Shown here: positions 10,054 to 21,247 of the stretch, in pieces
Layout: every line of letters begins with the position of its first letter
How positions within the stretch are numbered: position 1 is the first letter of the stretch
Position numbers and translations under genes: made by a program
The notes under the pieces: generated by a model
The model's database searches: none
What the model saw: the letters and a program-made list of their open reading frames with translations, nothing else
Told to the model about the DNA's origin: nothing
Assembly (NCBI GenBank): GCA_021323655.1
Contig: JAJPKO010000049.1
Span: forward strand, 1 to 51,694
Source: Acidobacteriaceae bacterium
GTDB lineage: Bacteria > Acidobacteriota > Terriglobia > Terriglobales > Acidobacteriaceae
DNA length: 51,694 nucleotides
Direction: 5' to 3'

Positions 10054-11331
10054 ATGTCCGACCGCATGTCTTTGCCGCTTTCGCAGGCCGATCCTGAGAT
10101 CGCCGCTGCCGTTGAAAATGAGCTTCGCCGCCAGCATGAAGGGCTGGAGATGATCGCCTCAGAGAACTTCGTCAGCGAGGCCGTTCTTGAGGCTGCCGGC
10201 ACCGTTTTTACCAACAAATATGCCGAGGGCTATCCAGGGCGCCGCTACTATGGCGGGTGCGAATTTACCGACGTGGTCGAAAACCTGGCGCGCGAGCGCG
10301 TCAAGCAACTCTTTGGTGCCGAACACGCCAACGTGCAGTCGCACTCCGGCTCGCAGGCAAACGCTGCGGCGTATATGTCGGTGCTCAGTCCGGGTGACAC
10401 GATTCTGGGCCTCGACCTGGCGCACGGCGGACACCTGACACACGGTCACAAGCTGAATTTTTCCGGCAAGCTCTATCGCGTCGTCTCCTATGGCGTGCGC
10501 AAAGACACCGAGGTGATTGACTACGACGGGCTCGAGCAGATTGCCGAGCGCGAAAAGCCCAAGGTCATCATCGGCGGAGGCAGCGCCTATCCCCGCATCT
10601 TTGATTTTCCGCGGATGCGCCAGATCGCGGACAAGGTTGGCGCGCTGCTCATCGTAGACATGGCGCACTTTGCCGGACTGGTTGCCGGAGGCGTGCACCC
10701 ATCGCCTGTGCCGCATGCGCACATCGTTACCAGCACCACGCACAAGACACTGCGCGGACCACGCTCGGGCCTCATCCTCTCGAAGCAGGAATTCGCCGCC
10801 GCGATTGACAAGTCTGTCTTTCCCGGGCAGCAGGGCGGTCCGTTGGTCCACATCATGGCTGCAAAGGCGGTGGCCTTCCGCGAGGCGCTGCAGCCCGAAT
10901 TCAAGCAGTATGCGCAACAGATTGTTGCCAACGCGCGCATGCTGGCCGAGACGCTCCAGTCGGAGGGCTTCCGCATCATCTCCGGCGGGACGGACACGCA
11001 CCTGATGCTGGTGGACGTCTTCTCAAAGGGAATGCTGGGCAGCGAAGCCGAGGCCGCGCTGGGCGAGGCCGGAATCACCGTCAATAAAAACGCCATTCCG
11101 TTCGATACAAACCCGCCGCTCAAACCGTCGGGCATCCGCATTGGAACACCCGCACTCACCACACGCGGCATGAAGGAAAACGAGATGCGCACCATCGGCA
11201 AGTGGATTACCGAAGCGCTGAACGAGCGCAACAATTTGCAGGCCCTGAAGCGCATTCGCGGCCAGGTGCTGGAGCTGGCCGAGCAGTTCCCGCTCTACGG
11301 ATGGCTGCGGCAACCGGCTGTGGTCGCGTAA
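10054..11331 (+). CDS. glyA: Serine hydroxymethyltransferase
   Basis: PLP enzyme interconverting serine and glycine with tetrahydrofolate, the main source of one-carbon units. The 425-residue length is typical. The PLP lysine is Lys231 in [11 protein letters not shown], the family signature. Other familiar blocks are [33 protein letters not shown] and [10 protein letters not shown]. No Shine-Dalgarno is seen before the ATG; a TACAAT lies only six to seven bases before it, which could be a -10 box of a nearly leaderless transcript. About 245 bases of AT-rich, gene-free DNA precede the gene. Confidence 0.96.
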   Translation: MSDRMSLPLSQADPEIAAAVENELRRQHEGLEMIASENFVSEAVLEAAGTVFTNKYAEGYPGRRYYGGCEFTDVVENLARERVKQLFGAEHANVQSHSGSQANAAAYMSVLSPGDTILGLDLAHGGHLTHGHKLNFSGKLYRVVSYGVRKDTEVIDYDGLEQIAEREKPKVIIGGGSAYPRIFDFPRMRQIADKVGALLIVDMAHFAGLVAGGVHPSPVPHAHIVTSTTHKTLRGPRSGLILSKQEFAAAIDKSVFPGQQGGPLVHIMAAKAVAFREALQPEFKQYAQQIVANARMLAETLQSEGFRIISGGTDTHLMLVDVFSKGMLGSEAEAALGEAGITVNKNAIPFDTNPPLKPSGIRIGTPALTTRGMKENEMRTIGKWITEALNERNNLQALKRIRGQVLELAEQFPLYGWLRQPAVVA

Positions 11332-11364
11332 TAATTCAACCCGTGCAGTGTGAGGAGCATCTGA

Positions 11365-12528
11365 GTGATTCATTCCATCTCGCGGCGCAGCTTTGTCAAA
11401 ACCGCTGCACTTGCATCCATGGCGACAAGGGTGGGTATGTCTGAAATAAAAACCATTCAGGACAAGCAATTGCTTTTTGTGGGCACGCAGACCGGTCCGG
11501 CGAGCAAGGGCATTTACGCCTATGAGTGGGACGCGGCCCAGGGTTTGCTTAAGGAGCTCGGGCTGGCCGCCGAAAGCGACCATCCTACATTTCTGGCTCT
11601 CGCGCCAGACGGCAAGCGGCTCTATGCGGCGAATGAGATCAATGAATACCAGGGCGCAAAGAGCGGCGCCGTCAGCGGATTCAACATTGACCGCAGCGGA
11701 GCGAAGCTGGCGCTCATTAATACTGTGCCTTCCACCGCGTCTGGCCCCTGCCATGTGGCGGTGGATGCGACCGGACACACCGTTTTCTGCGCGAACTACA
11801 CCGACGGAGGCGCAGGCTCCTTCCATGCCAATGCGCAGGGACGTTTGAGCACTGCTGTGTCTCAATTCCACTACAAGGGCCACAGCGTCGTGCCCGACCG
11901 GCAGGAGGCTTCGCACGCGCACCGCGCCACTGTCTCGCCGGACAACCGCTTTGTCTATATCAATGACCTTGGACTGGACTGTATTCACATCTATCGTCTC
12001 GACCCGGCCACGTCGAAGCTAACGCCGAACAGCCCCGCGCAATGGACAGCGCATCCCGGATCCGGCCCGCGCGCTCTGCGTTTTCATCCCAACGGGAAAT
12101 GGGCCTTCTGCATACACGAGCTGGCTTGTGCCCTCGAAGTTCTGGAGTGGGACCCCCACACCGGCGCACTGACGTCACTCGATCGCGTCAATCTTTTGCC
12201 TGCCGATTTTCATCAGCCATCGCTGGCTTCAGAAGTTGTCTTTGACCGCGAAGGAAAATTTGCCTATGCGGCCGTACGTGGATACGACCACGTGATGACC
12301 TATGCAGTAGATCCTGCCTCGGGCGCATTGACGCTGCTCGACCGCACCTCCGCCGGAGGCAGAACGCCGCGCCATATCGCGATGGACCCATCCTATGGAT
12401 GGCTGCTCGTGGCCAACCAGGACTCGGACAATATCGCCGTGATTCGCAGAAACCAGAAGACCGGCAAGCTTGAAAATGCGGGCACCAGCTTTCCGCGTGT
12501 GAAGCCGCAGTGCCTGGTCTTTCTTTAG
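11365..12528 (+). CDS. Tat-exported lactonase-type seven-bladed beta-propeller
   Basis: Protein of 387 residues in the 6-phosphogluconolactonase-like beta-propeller family (Lactonase, PF10282). The start is a GTG with GAGGAG seven bases upstream. The N-terminus holds a twin-arginine signal, SRRSFVKTAAL, so the protein is exported folded. Repeated blade texts follow: PTFLALAPDGKRLYAANEI, GPCHVAVDATGHTVFCANY, GPRALRFHPNGKWAFCIHE and TPRHIAMDPSYGWLLVANQD. Cytoplasmic Pgl has no Tat signal, so an extracytoplasmic sugar lactone or another ligand is more likely than the pentose-phosphate step. It follows glyA by 33 bases. Confidence 0.8.
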   Translation: MIHSISRRSFVKTAALASMATRVGMSEIKTIQDKQLLFVGTQTGPASKGIYAYEWDAAQGLLKELGLAAESDHPTFLALAPDGKRLYAANEINEYQGAKSGAVSGFNIDRSGAKLALINTVPSTASGPCHVAVDATGHTVFCANYTDGGAGSFHANAQGRLSTAVSQFHYKGHSVVPDRQEASHAHRATVSPDNRFVYINDLGLDCIHIYRLDPATSKLTPNSPAQWTAHPGSGPRALRFHPNGKWAFCIHELACALEVLEWDPHTGALTSLDRVNLLPADFHQPSLASEVVFDREGKFAYAAVRGYDHVMTYAVDPASGALTLLDRTSAGGRTPRHIAMDPSYGWLLVANQDSDNIAVIRRNQKTGKLENAGTSFPRVKPQCLVFL

Positions 12529-12558
12529 AATGAAGCTGCCGAAAAGGAGTACGCAGCT

Positions 12559-13320
12559 TTGGATGAAATGCTGAAGTCCCCGTTTGCGGTTCTCGCGGTC
12601 TCTCTTGCCGTTCTTTGGCTTTCCGTGCAGATTGGCAGCATCCTTGCCGTCCGGTTCCGGCCTGTCCAGGAGAATGAGCGAGAGGACCTCAACCTCGTCA
12701 TCAGTGCAAGCCTTACTCTGCTGGCCCTCATCATCGGGTTCAGCTTTTCCATGGCTGTAAGCCGGTATGACCAGCGCAAAAACTACGAGGAAGAAGAAGC
12801 GAACGCAATCGCCACGGAGTATCTTCGCGCCGATCTGCTGCCCTCTGCCAATGCCGAAAGAGTTCGCCAGCTGCTCTCGCAGTATCTGGATCAGCGTCTC
12901 TTGTTTTATACCATTCGCGATGCTTCCAGGCTCGAGGCGGTCAACACCCAGACCACAAAACTCGAGGATGAAATGTGGTCCGTCGTCCAGAGCGCCGCAG
13001 CTGCGCAACCTACACCGACCATGGCCCTGACTGTTTCAGGCATGAACGACGTGCTCAACCGGCATGGCTACACACAGGCTGCCGCATGGAACCGCATCCC
13101 CGTAGGGGCCTGGATCCTGATGTTCACTCTCGCCATTTGCTGTTGCCTGCTCATTGGTTATGGCTCTCACCAAAAAGGGGCGTTGCTGTTCATGGTCTTC
13201 CCATTCCTGGTGGCAATTGCGTTCTTCCTCATCGCCGATATTGACAGCCCGCGCCAGGGAGTCATTCGCGTGGCCCCTCAAAACCTCATCAGCCTTTCGC
13301 AGTCATTGCACGCACACTAA
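12559..13320 (+). CDS. DUF4239 (bestrophin-like) membrane protein
   Basis: Integral membrane protein of 253 residues with four predicted helices: two near the N-terminus (from LKSPFAVLAVSLAVLWLSV and LVISASLTLLALIIGFSFSM) and two near the C-terminus. A soluble helical middle starts RYDQRKNYEEEEANAIATE. This arrangement and the C-terminal DIDSPRQGVIRVAP are typical of DUF4239, whose function is not established. The start may be TTG 12559, nine bases after AAGGAG, or ATG 12568. It begins 30 bases after the lactonase gene and ends close to a convergent gene. Confidence 0.8.
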   Translation: MDEMLKSPFAVLAVSLAVLWLSVQIGSILAVRFRPVQENEREDLNLVISASLTLLALIIGFSFSMAVSRYDQRKNYEEEEANAIATEYLRADLLPSANAERVRQLLSQYLDQRLLFYTIRDASRLEAVNTQTTKLEDEMWSVVQSAAAAQPTPTMALTVSGMNDVLNRHGYTQAAAWNRIPVGAWILMFTLAICCCLLIGYGSHQKGALLFMVFPFLVAIAFFLIADIDSPRQGVIRVAPQNLISLSQSLHAH

Positions 13321-13333
13321 AGATGATTCGCCC

Positions 13334-13897
13334 TTAAGCGCGCACAGACAGCGCTCTGGTCTTCGCGCCAAAGACCCGCCGCATCAATTCCCCGAGTGTG
13401 GCGAAGACGCCTCCCTGTGTTTTTTGCGCGCGAAGCTGCTGGTTTTCTCTGAGCAGCTCCTGTACCTGCTCGCGCAGGTCATCCACTTCCAGAATGCATT
13501 GCCGCAAATAGGCTGAGGCAGATAGCCTTGCCTCGGCGGACCGTATCTTCAGCAGTTTCTGTTCCGCGTCTGTCATGCGGAGCGAGAGCGTCGTGCTACG
13601 CGGTACCAGCGCCGCTGTGGTCTTCCGGGCAGCGGGAAAGATGGCGGCCTTCTCCTTCAGCACCTGCTGAAAGGCCACAGGATCCTTCTGTTTTGCCGGA
13701 ATTGCCTTCTTTGCCTGCATGCAGTGCTTCTTGGAGGCGGCAGCCTTCTGTGCAGGAGCGGGACGGCGTTTGGGGGCCACAGCTTCTTCGTATGATATCT
13801 CTCTGACTTCTGGCTTGCCTTCGGCCTGCGTACCTGCCCAGGCCTGAAAGCGGCTTACGATGGTGCTGATGTCTTCTACTGCCGGTTGCGTGCTCAT
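13334..13897 (-). CDS. Ribbon-helix-helix-like, coiled-coil protein
   Basis: Basic protein of 187 residues with no clear close family. Residues roughly 105-140 read LSLRMTDAEQKLLKIRSAEA followed by RLSASAYLRQCIL, the pattern of a MobC/MetJ-type ribbon-helix-helix: a polar strand, then two helices. A leucine-heptad coiled coil follows (DLREQVQELLRENQQLRAQ). The N-terminal half is Ala/Lys-rich and probably disordered. It may be a DNA-binding chromosomal regulator derived from a plasmid relaxosome family. There are no mobilisation genes nearby, so a conjugative role is not supported. It converges with the DUF4239 gene across 13 bases. Confidence 0.6.
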   Translation of the reverse strand: MSTQPAVEDISTIVSRFQAWAGTQAEGKPEVREISYEEAVAPKRRPAPAQKAAASKKHCMQAKKAIPAKQKDPVAFQQVLKEKAAIFPAARKTTAALVPRSTTLSLRMTDAEQKLLKIRSAEARLSASAYLRQCILEVDDLREQVQELLRENQQLRAQKTQGGVFATLGELMRRVFGAKTRALSVRA

Positions 13898-14264
13898 GTG
13901 CCGAGTGTACGGTTACAAAACAGTCGCCGACAGCATTGAGTAAGAAAAAGATCAGCTTCCGTTTTCGGAATGAATCTGCCCCATCAGGAAATCCCATTTT
14001 GGGAAAGCTGGAAAAATTCGCGGCGGTGGAAAGGTGCATCCCCCTCGCTGGCAGACGCCTTCCTGCAGCCCTGGAAACGACTTCTACAACTGCCTCCGCC
14101 CTCATGGCGGCCTCAAGGGCAGGCCCCAATCAGCCGCAGCCTCCCAGGTACAATCTCTTGACCTTCAGGCACCCAGGGATGTGGTGGGTCCTGCTTTTGC
14201 AAATAAAAAGTCCGGCGCGGGTCCGGACTTTTTGCTTTTGCGCGAAGCGCGATTGCCTGGACAG
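13898..14264. other. Gene-free 367 bases with one terminator
   Basis: Between two minus-strand genes. I see the hairpin at 14205-14233 and no convincing coding frame; the open frames on either strand lack a ribosome site and have no recognisable protein text. Confidence 0.6.
14205..14233 (-). terminator. Bidirectional-type terminator of the radical SAM gene
   Basis: AAAAAGTCCGG (14205-14215) pairs exactly with CCGGACTTTTT (14223-14233) around a seven-base loop. On the minus strand it gives a GC stem followed by a T-run, 31 bases after the radical SAM stop. Confidence 0.8.
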
Positions 14265-16361
<2,097 letters not shown>

Positions 16362-16826
16362 TTTTTCCGATCTCCTGATGCTTTCTGGCCCACTTAAGTG
16401 TGATGCAAAAGCGGTTTTGGGCAGAAAGCCAAGCTTAAATGCTTACCGGCCCTCGGGGGAAGTGCGAGTTTAGGTAACTGCCGCTTCCAGAGGACTTTAC
16501 CAGCATTCAGGCTAGTCCCGTGAAGGCAAAAGAGGAACCGCTTTGGGCCGAACGGGGAAATTTAGTGTTCAGACGGGAATGCTTGGGTGCGAATGGTATG
16601 GATTCGGGCCCTTGTACCTGCCCGGCAATTCTGTAAATTCAATTTTTTTTGTGAGGCAGGGTGCAGGCCGCCGCAGGTATCCGGCCAAGCCTCTGTAGCC
16701 ACCAGATTGGGGGGAATTCGTCCGGATCCATGTCCTTAGACAGGCGGACGCGCTTATGGACGTTTTTCTGCATGCAGACATTTGCAGAGGTGGATGATGG
16801 GGCCAGCGTTTTAGGAGACAAGGGCA
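16362..16826. other. Divergent intergenic region, 465 bases
   Basis: Holds the upstream regions of the radical SAM gene (minus) and of the small gene at 16827 (plus). I see no coding text and no promoter pattern strong enough to mark. Confidence 0.5.
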
Positions 16827-17210
16827 ATGGCTACGGCAACAGTCCGCAAAAAGACCCAGCGCTGCACTACAAAGAACTGTCTCCAGTTGAGTCTGTCTTT
16901 TATTAGAATGCTGGCCGCTGGGCATTGCGCGATCAGCGGAAGCGTTGCCCTGTCTGTTTGCAGATATTGCGAAATCCTGCGCATGTTGGGCAGCCCACCA
17001 GAAACTTTCTGCATGAATGGCACAGAACTCATCTGCGTAGTGGGCCATGGCCTGCTGCACGTTCCGGAAATTCCGACCAGATGGTTCAGCACGCAACGGT
17101 GGTTGTATCTTGACCCCGTCACGGATGTCACTCTTTCGCCCGAAATCCATGTTGCGCGCGTCCTGAGCGCGGTTCGGTTCTACACTGAGATAAAGGATTT
17201 CTGGCCATGA
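16827..17210 (+). CDS. Small Cys-containing hypothetical protein translationally coupled to a carbonic anhydrase
   Basis: Protein of 127 residues, not recognised. AGGAG at 16813-16817 stands nine bases before the ATG. The stop codon overlaps the next start as ATGA (17207-17210), so the two are probably translated together. Six cysteines occur, two in RCTTKNC near the N-terminus and one pair close together in VALSVCRYCEIL. The C-terminal half, with ELICVVGHGLLHVPEIP and WLYLDPVTDVTL, looks like ordinary coding sequence. A metal-binding accessory role is possible but is a guess. The ribosome site and coupling are the main evidence that it is real. Confidence 0.5.
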   Translation: MATATVRKKTQRCTTKNCLQLSLSFIRMLAAGHCAISGSVALSVCRYCEILRMLGSPPETFCMNGTELICVVGHGLLHVPEIPTRWFSTQRWLYLDPVTDVTLSPEIHVARVLSAVRFYTEIKDFWP

Positions 17211-17731
17211 TTCGTTCGTATCAGGGACATACTCCGGTCATTCCGGAAAACTGCTATATAGATGTTTCCGCGCAGGTCATTGGTGATGTTGTGTTTGGCC
17301 ATCACTCCAGCGTGTGGATGAACGCCGTCGTCCGCGGAGACGTAAATTCCATCCGCATTGGAGAGCACAGCAATGTGCAGGACTGCGCTGTCCTGCATGG
17401 GATGCGCAATCTATACAAAGTGATTGTGGGCGATTACGTCACGATCGGGCACAATGCCACTGTCCACGGCTGCACGGTGGAAGACGCCTGCCTGATCGGG
17501 ATGGGAGCAGTGATTCTGAACAATGCGCGGATTGGGGAAGGCTCGATCGTTGCTGCGGGGGCGGTGGTCCCGGAAAATGCGGTGATTCCACCCAGGTCGT
17601 TGGTAGCTGGAGTGCCGGGAAAGGTCAGGCGCGAACTGACGTCGGATGACCGCGAAATGATTTTGGAGCATGCGCGGAATTATCTGGATTATACGAAGAT
17701 TTATCTGGAAGAACAGAAGAACTGGAAATAG
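17207..17731 (+). CDS. Gamma-class carbonic anhydrase family protein
   Basis: Left-handed beta-helix protein of 174 residues, the size of YrdA/PaaY-type gamma carbonic anhydrases. Hexapeptide repeats run through the middle (IGEHSNVQDCAVLHG, IGHNATVHGCTVEDACLIGM). Zinc-ligand histidines are seen in VFGHHSSVWMNAVVRGDV, in HNATVHG and in IGHN. The C-terminal helix ends the trimer fold. Many YrdA-like proteins bind zinc without measurable activity, so hydration of CO2 is likely but not certain. The start overlaps the upstream gene by four bases. Confidence 0.85.
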   Translation: MIRSYQGHTPVIPENCYIDVSAQVIGDVVFGHHSSVWMNAVVRGDVNSIRIGEHSNVQDCAVLHGMRNLYKVIVGDYVTIGHNATVHGCTVEDACLIGMGAVILNNARIGEGSIVAAGAVVPENAVIPPRSLVAGVPGKVRRELTSDDREMILEHARNYLDYTKIYLEEQKNWK

Positions 17732-17798
17732 AAGCGCCTTTTTGCTGAGTTGCCGCCTGGGGCTGATAGAGTGTACGGGTACAGGAAAGGTGGCACGT

Positions 17799-18905
17799 AT
17801 GCGGCTCTTGCTGAGCATATCTTCACTTCTGTTGTGCAGCTTCCATCTGATGGCAGCGCAGGCCCAATCTACTTCCACCGATCTGAAAGACACATCCTGG
17901 CAGCTTGTAAAGTTCGCAGGCGGAGACGATCAGACACTGGTTCCGAGTGACCCGGCAGAGTACGCGATTGCCTTCTATACCGATGGTACCGTCAATGTGC
18001 GGATCGCATGTAATCGCGGACGTGGAACGTGGAAGTCCTCTCAGCCAGCACAGTTGCAGTTTGGTCCCATCGCCCTCACCAGGGCCATGTGCCCGCCCGC
18101 CCCATTGAACAACCGGCTGCCGCGCGACCTTGATTCTGTGCGATCGTATGTTCTGAAAGACGGGCACCTGTTTCTCTCGCTGATGGCGGATGGGGGAACA
18201 TATGAATTCAGCCCCGCTTCCGAGCCGGCTTCTCTGGGCAAACTGCCCACGGTTTTTCAGGGAACTCTTCCTTGTGCGGACTGCCCGGGCATCGTCTATC
18301 GCTTAAACCTTTTGCCTGACCATATTTTTTCTCTGCGGATGAAATATAAGGAGCGAGCAACGAGTTTTGAGCAGCACGGAAAGTGGCAGATCACAGAGAA
18401 CGGCAAGACCCTGACGCTGCAAAGCGAAAAAAAAACAAGTAAATTCGCCATTGTAGACGCGGACACGCTGCGCCAGCTGGACCAGGAAGGCAAGCCGATT
18501 GCACCGGGCCTGAATTATGATTTAAAGCGCGTTGAAGCGGCAGCGCAGCACAGCCCCGGTATTGAGAACACTGAATGGAAGCTGGTTGAGCTTGACGGTT
18601 CCCCGATCACCCCTTCTGCCGACACACGCCAACCCGGCCTGACGCTCGAACGTTCGACGCACAGGGCCTCGGGAATGAGCGGCTGCAATCGCTACACCGG
18701 CTCCTACACGCTGAAGGGCGACACAATCACATTCAGCCAGGTGGCCGGAACAATGATGGCCTGCCTGCATGGCATGGATACAGAGAAGCAGTTCCTGCAT
18801 GCGCTTTCGATTGCGTATCGCTGGAAGATAGCAGGGCCGGATCTGGTTTTACTCGACAAGGACGGCAGGAGCATCGCAAAGTTCAAGGCTGCTTACGCGA
18901 AGTAG
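17799..18905 (+). CDS. Exported META-NlpE-META domain protein
   Basis: Protein of 368 residues. The ATG at 17799 has AGGAAAGG eight bases upstream, and a signal peptide ends near AAQAQ. Three domains follow. Residues about 25-140 form a META/HslJ-like domain starting DTSWQLVKFAGG. About 150-240 resemble the NlpE N-terminal domain (GTLPCADCPGIVYRLNLL, with its CxxC). About 255-365 form a second META domain (NTEWKLVELDGS, GMSGCNRYTGSYTL, MMACLHGMDTEKQFLHAL). Both families are linked to envelope stress and heat or metal resistance in Proteobacteria. No lipobox is visible, so it is probably soluble in the periplasm. Confidence 0.8.
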   Translation: MRLLLSISSLLLCSFHLMAAQAQSTSTDLKDTSWQLVKFAGGDDQTLVPSDPAEYAIAFYTDGTVNVRIACNRGRGTWKSSQPAQLQFGPIALTRAMCPPAPLNNRLPRDLDSVRSYVLKDGHLFLSLMADGGTYEFSPASEPASLGKLPTVFQGTLPCADCPGIVYRLNLLPDHIFSLRMKYKERATSFEQHGKWQITENGKTLTLQSEKKTSKFAIVDADTLRQLDQEGKPIAPGLNYDLKRVEAAAQHSPGIENTEWKLVELDGSPITPSADTRQPGLTLERSTHRASGMSGCNRYTGSYTLKGDTITFSQVAGTMMACLHGMDTEKQFLHALSIAYRWKIAGPDLVLLDKDGRSIAKFKAAYAK

Positions 18906-18971
18906 AGGGAAGGCGGCCAGACATGCCTGTTGAAGGCGTTTAGGGGGCTTCTGAAGAACTCCCCAGTCCAC

Positions 18972-18989
18972 AACTATGCTGGCATAGTT
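18972..18989. repeat. Perfect 8-bp inverted repeat in a convergent gap
   Basis: AACTATGC, a TG spacer, then GCATAGTT followed by TTCTCC. It sits between two convergent genes, so it may be a small terminator hairpin; an operator is less likely. Confidence 0.4.
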
Positions 18990-19037
18990 TCTCCTCGCGA
19001 GTGGAACGCAAACAATCATGTATAGTCTATAGCCCGC

Positions 19038-19787
19038 TCATTCCCGAGAAACTTCGATCTGCCACATAATCTCCGAAGCATCATCCTCATCGGCAAGCCC
19101 CTCCAGCCACTCGTGGTTTTCAGCGCTGACCATCAGCAGCAGCCCGCCATCCTCTGAGCTTTCCCGCACATAACCTGCCGCTCCGCACAGCCATTGCTGC
19201 AAGTCGCTGCCAGAAGCCTGCCGCAACGCCTCACCCTCCAGCAATGGAACATAAAACGGAAATGACCGGAAAGAAACCTCGGTTATCTGCGGCTGATAAT
19301 ACTTAAGTGCCGCATCGTAGAAAGCAGCAGCATCCGGCGCTGCCATGCGCAGAAGTACGCCGCTGCCCAGAAGGGCCTCCCATGCGGATTGCACTGCCTT
19401 CTTCTCCTGCTGAATGCGAAATATACGGTGCATCAGCGGACGCAGCTCATCCTGCGTGCTGTTGATGAACTCATCGCGCGTCCACAGAGTGGGTGCTTCC
19501 CTGTGCGACCAGAACCCAAGTCCGATATCCGGCAGCCACTGGCTCGCGTTGGACTGCAACAGGGGCACATCTTCCGGACGAAAGCGGTCAAACTGCAGCA
19601 GCACTTCCTGCGCGAATGGCGGCGCAAACTCAGGCCGCAGCGCAAGCAGATGCTCCACGGCCCGCCTGTACATCTGCAAATGCTCTTCAGGTACCGGATA
19701 CGCGGCGTCCAGAACATACGCCTGCCATCTCTCGGGCGCCTCAAGCTGCCGCAATCTCGCGCGAAAAGAAGATGGTTTCAACGCCAT
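19038..19787 (-). CDS. Unknown protein A2, paralogue of the preceding gene product
   Basis: Soluble protein of 249 residues with no signal peptide and no recognised family. Its C-terminal third (PFYVPLLEGEALRQASGSD, QQWLCGAAGYVRESSEDGG, then LLLMVSAENHEW) aligns by eye with the 309-residue protein encoded just upstream (FIIPLLSSQLFFRATDED, KKWFSLFDFYLHESPEDKG, then ILLATAHDIEQE), so the two are diverged tandem duplicates. Its ATG is one base after the neighbour's TAA, which implies translational coupling. It is the last gene of a five-gene minus-strand cassette. A partner or immunity role towards the spike-like protein is only a hypothesis from position. Confidence 0.65.
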   Translation of the reverse strand: MALKPSSFRARLRQLEAPERWQAYVLDAAYPVPEEHLQMYRRAVEHLLALRPEFAPPFAQEVLLQFDRFRPEDVPLLQSNASQWLPDIGLGFWSHREAPTLWTRDEFINSTQDELRPLMHRIFRIQQEKKAVQSAWEALLGSGVLLRMAAPDAAAFYDAALKYYQPQITEVSFRSFPFYVPLLEGEALRQASGSDLQQWLCGAAGYVRESSEDGGLLLMVSAENHEWLEGLADEDDASEIMWQIEVSRE

Positions 19788-19788
19788 A

Positions 19789-20718
19789 TTATTCGGGATA
19801 ACTCAGCCCTTCTTCCTTCATCTGTTCCAGCATGTCCGCCAGCTCCTGTTCGATATCATGCGCCGTCGCCAGTAGAATGCCTTTGTCTTCCGGACTCTCG
19901 TGCAGGTAAAAATCAAAAAGAGAAAACCATTTCTTAAAGTCTTCATCCGTCGCGCGGAAAAACAACTGAGAACTCAGCAAAGGAATAATAAACAGCAGTC
20001 CCGGATACTGCGGGTCTTCCTTGAGGTCCTCTCCCAAAAGTTGCTTGCTTTGCTTCAGAAACGGCGACTGGAGCGCAAATGCCCCATCCGTTACGCGTTG
20101 CAGTTTGTCTTTGTTCTGCTCCAGCAAGGGCCGCAGCATCGGGTTCTTATACGCGCGCGCAGGAATTTTGATCTCCGGCGGCTTGTTCTCCTCGTCGGGC
20201 TTGATATACAGCGTCGTCAACCCGCCGTGGCCAAAGAACAACTCTCGCTGCCGCAGCTCTTCCGCATAGAGAAACCAGTAGCAATAGTTTGGCTGAATGG
20301 CCTTGTGGTCGTACTCAATCTCGCCTTTGCGCAGCGCTTCAGCATATTTTTCATCCGGAAGCGCAGGCAGCGGTACAAAAGGATTCCGGCTGAGCCCGAT
20401 GATCGGGCTGAACTCGCGCGCCGTCTTAATGAAGATGTCCCGCAGGTTCGGATGAATGACCTTCATCTGCAGAAAGAGCTGCGGCTTTGTCCCGCGCTTC
20501 GCTGCAATGGCTTCAGAAAACCGGCTGCAGAACTGCAAAAGCCACTGCCTCTGCCGGAAGGGAACCGGAAACTCAGACACCGGCATCCAGTAAAGCTGGC
20601 ACGACTGGAGCTGCGAGGCCCTTCGCCATGGCGAGAGCGACTCCTGCCGGTCCAGCGGCTGCAGCCGCGAACGTCGCGGAGAAGGCGCTTTCAGTGTCTG
20701 TTCATCGTTCTGTTTCAT
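19789..20718 (-). CDS. Unknown protein A1, first of a duplicated pair
   Basis: Soluble basic protein of 309 residues, not recognised. The N-terminus is Arg/Ser-rich (SPRRSRLQPLDRQESLSPWRR). The C-terminal third shares the layout of the next gene product (see that entry), including a W-x-[FL] strand followed by HESPEDKG in this copy. No catalytic motif stands out. It lies 11 bases after the 161-residue membrane protein gene and one base before its paralogue, inside the cassette. Its composition is closer to the chromosome average than that of the two genes upstream. Confidence 0.65.
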   Translation of the reverse strand: MKQNDEQTLKAPSPRRSRLQPLDRQESLSPWRRASQLQSCQLYWMPVSEFPVPFRQRQWLLQFCSRFSEAIAAKRGTKPQLFLQMKVIHPNLRDIFIKTAREFSPIIGLSRNPFVPLPALPDEKYAEALRKGEIEYDHKAIQPNYCYWFLYAEELRQRELFFGHGGLTTLYIKPDEENKPPEIKIPARAYKNPMLRPLLEQNKDKLQRVTDGAFALQSPFLKQSKQLLGEDLKEDPQYPGLLFIIPLLSSQLFFRATDEDFKKWFSLFDFYLHESPEDKGILLATAHDIEQELADMLEQMKEEGLSYPE

Positions 20719-20729
20719 CGCAAAGAATA

Positions 20730-21215
20730 TTAGGGTTGCGCAAGCCGCTGCTGAATCAGGGCAAGGACTTGATAATCATTATCTTTATATCCGAAACCAT
20801 CTCCGAATGGATACCATACAGATCCGTTACTCAACGCGAACACGATGCGGCGCCTGCTACGGTCAAAATCCATGTATACCCCAACAACAGATCGAGTATC
20901 TATCTGGTCTGATCCTTCGAGATGGTGAAAACGAATAAGTTGGCGGGTGATCGTATGGGTACTCTGATCAAGAATCATTTGATCTGAATATACGTAATTT
21001 ATATCCCAGACAATAAAACTGATGCCGCTATAGACTAGCAGTATCCCCAAGGACCAAACCCTTGATCTTTGCTGCCAGCTTTTCCATGCCATCCATAAAA
21101 ACAGTGTAGTCATTAAGACAGTCATTAACCCAATAAACCAATCAAAGCGATCAGGAGGGTTGAGAATCACCAGCTGCGTTGGTGTATTGACCAGAATCTG
21201 GAAGTCTTGCTCCAT
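20730..21215 (-). CDS. Unknown two-helix membrane protein B2, paralogue of B1
   Basis: Protein of 161 residues with two transmembrane segments (around FIGLMTVLMTTLFLWMAW and VWSLGILLVYSGISFIVW), then a soluble beta-rich domain. The C-terminus RRIVFALSNGSVWYPFGDGF matches KRIVVVLNDGKQVFPLGDGY of the gene upstream, so the two are diverged duplicates. The domain resembles small membrane-tethered PH-like proteins, but I cannot assign a family. The gene is AT-rich compared with dapD and proS, in keeping with foreign origin. It is separated by 32 bases from its paralogue. Confidence 0.65.
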   Translation of the reverse strand: MEQDFQILVNTPTQLVILNPPDRFDWFIGLMTVLMTTLFLWMAWKSWQQRSRVWSLGILLVYSGISFIVWDINYVYSDQMILDQSTHTITRQLIRFHHLEGSDQIDTRSVVGVYMDFDRSRRRIVFALSNGSVWYPFGDGFGYKDNDYQVLALIQQRLAQP

Positions 21216-21247
21216 GGGTTGCGGGCGCTACGGGGGCACAGTCTATG

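Noticed and set aside
13334-13897. Plasmid mobilisation function from the MobC-like ribbon-helix-helix
   Set aside because: No relaxase, oriT-like repeat or other transfer gene nearby; surrounding genes are chromosomal.
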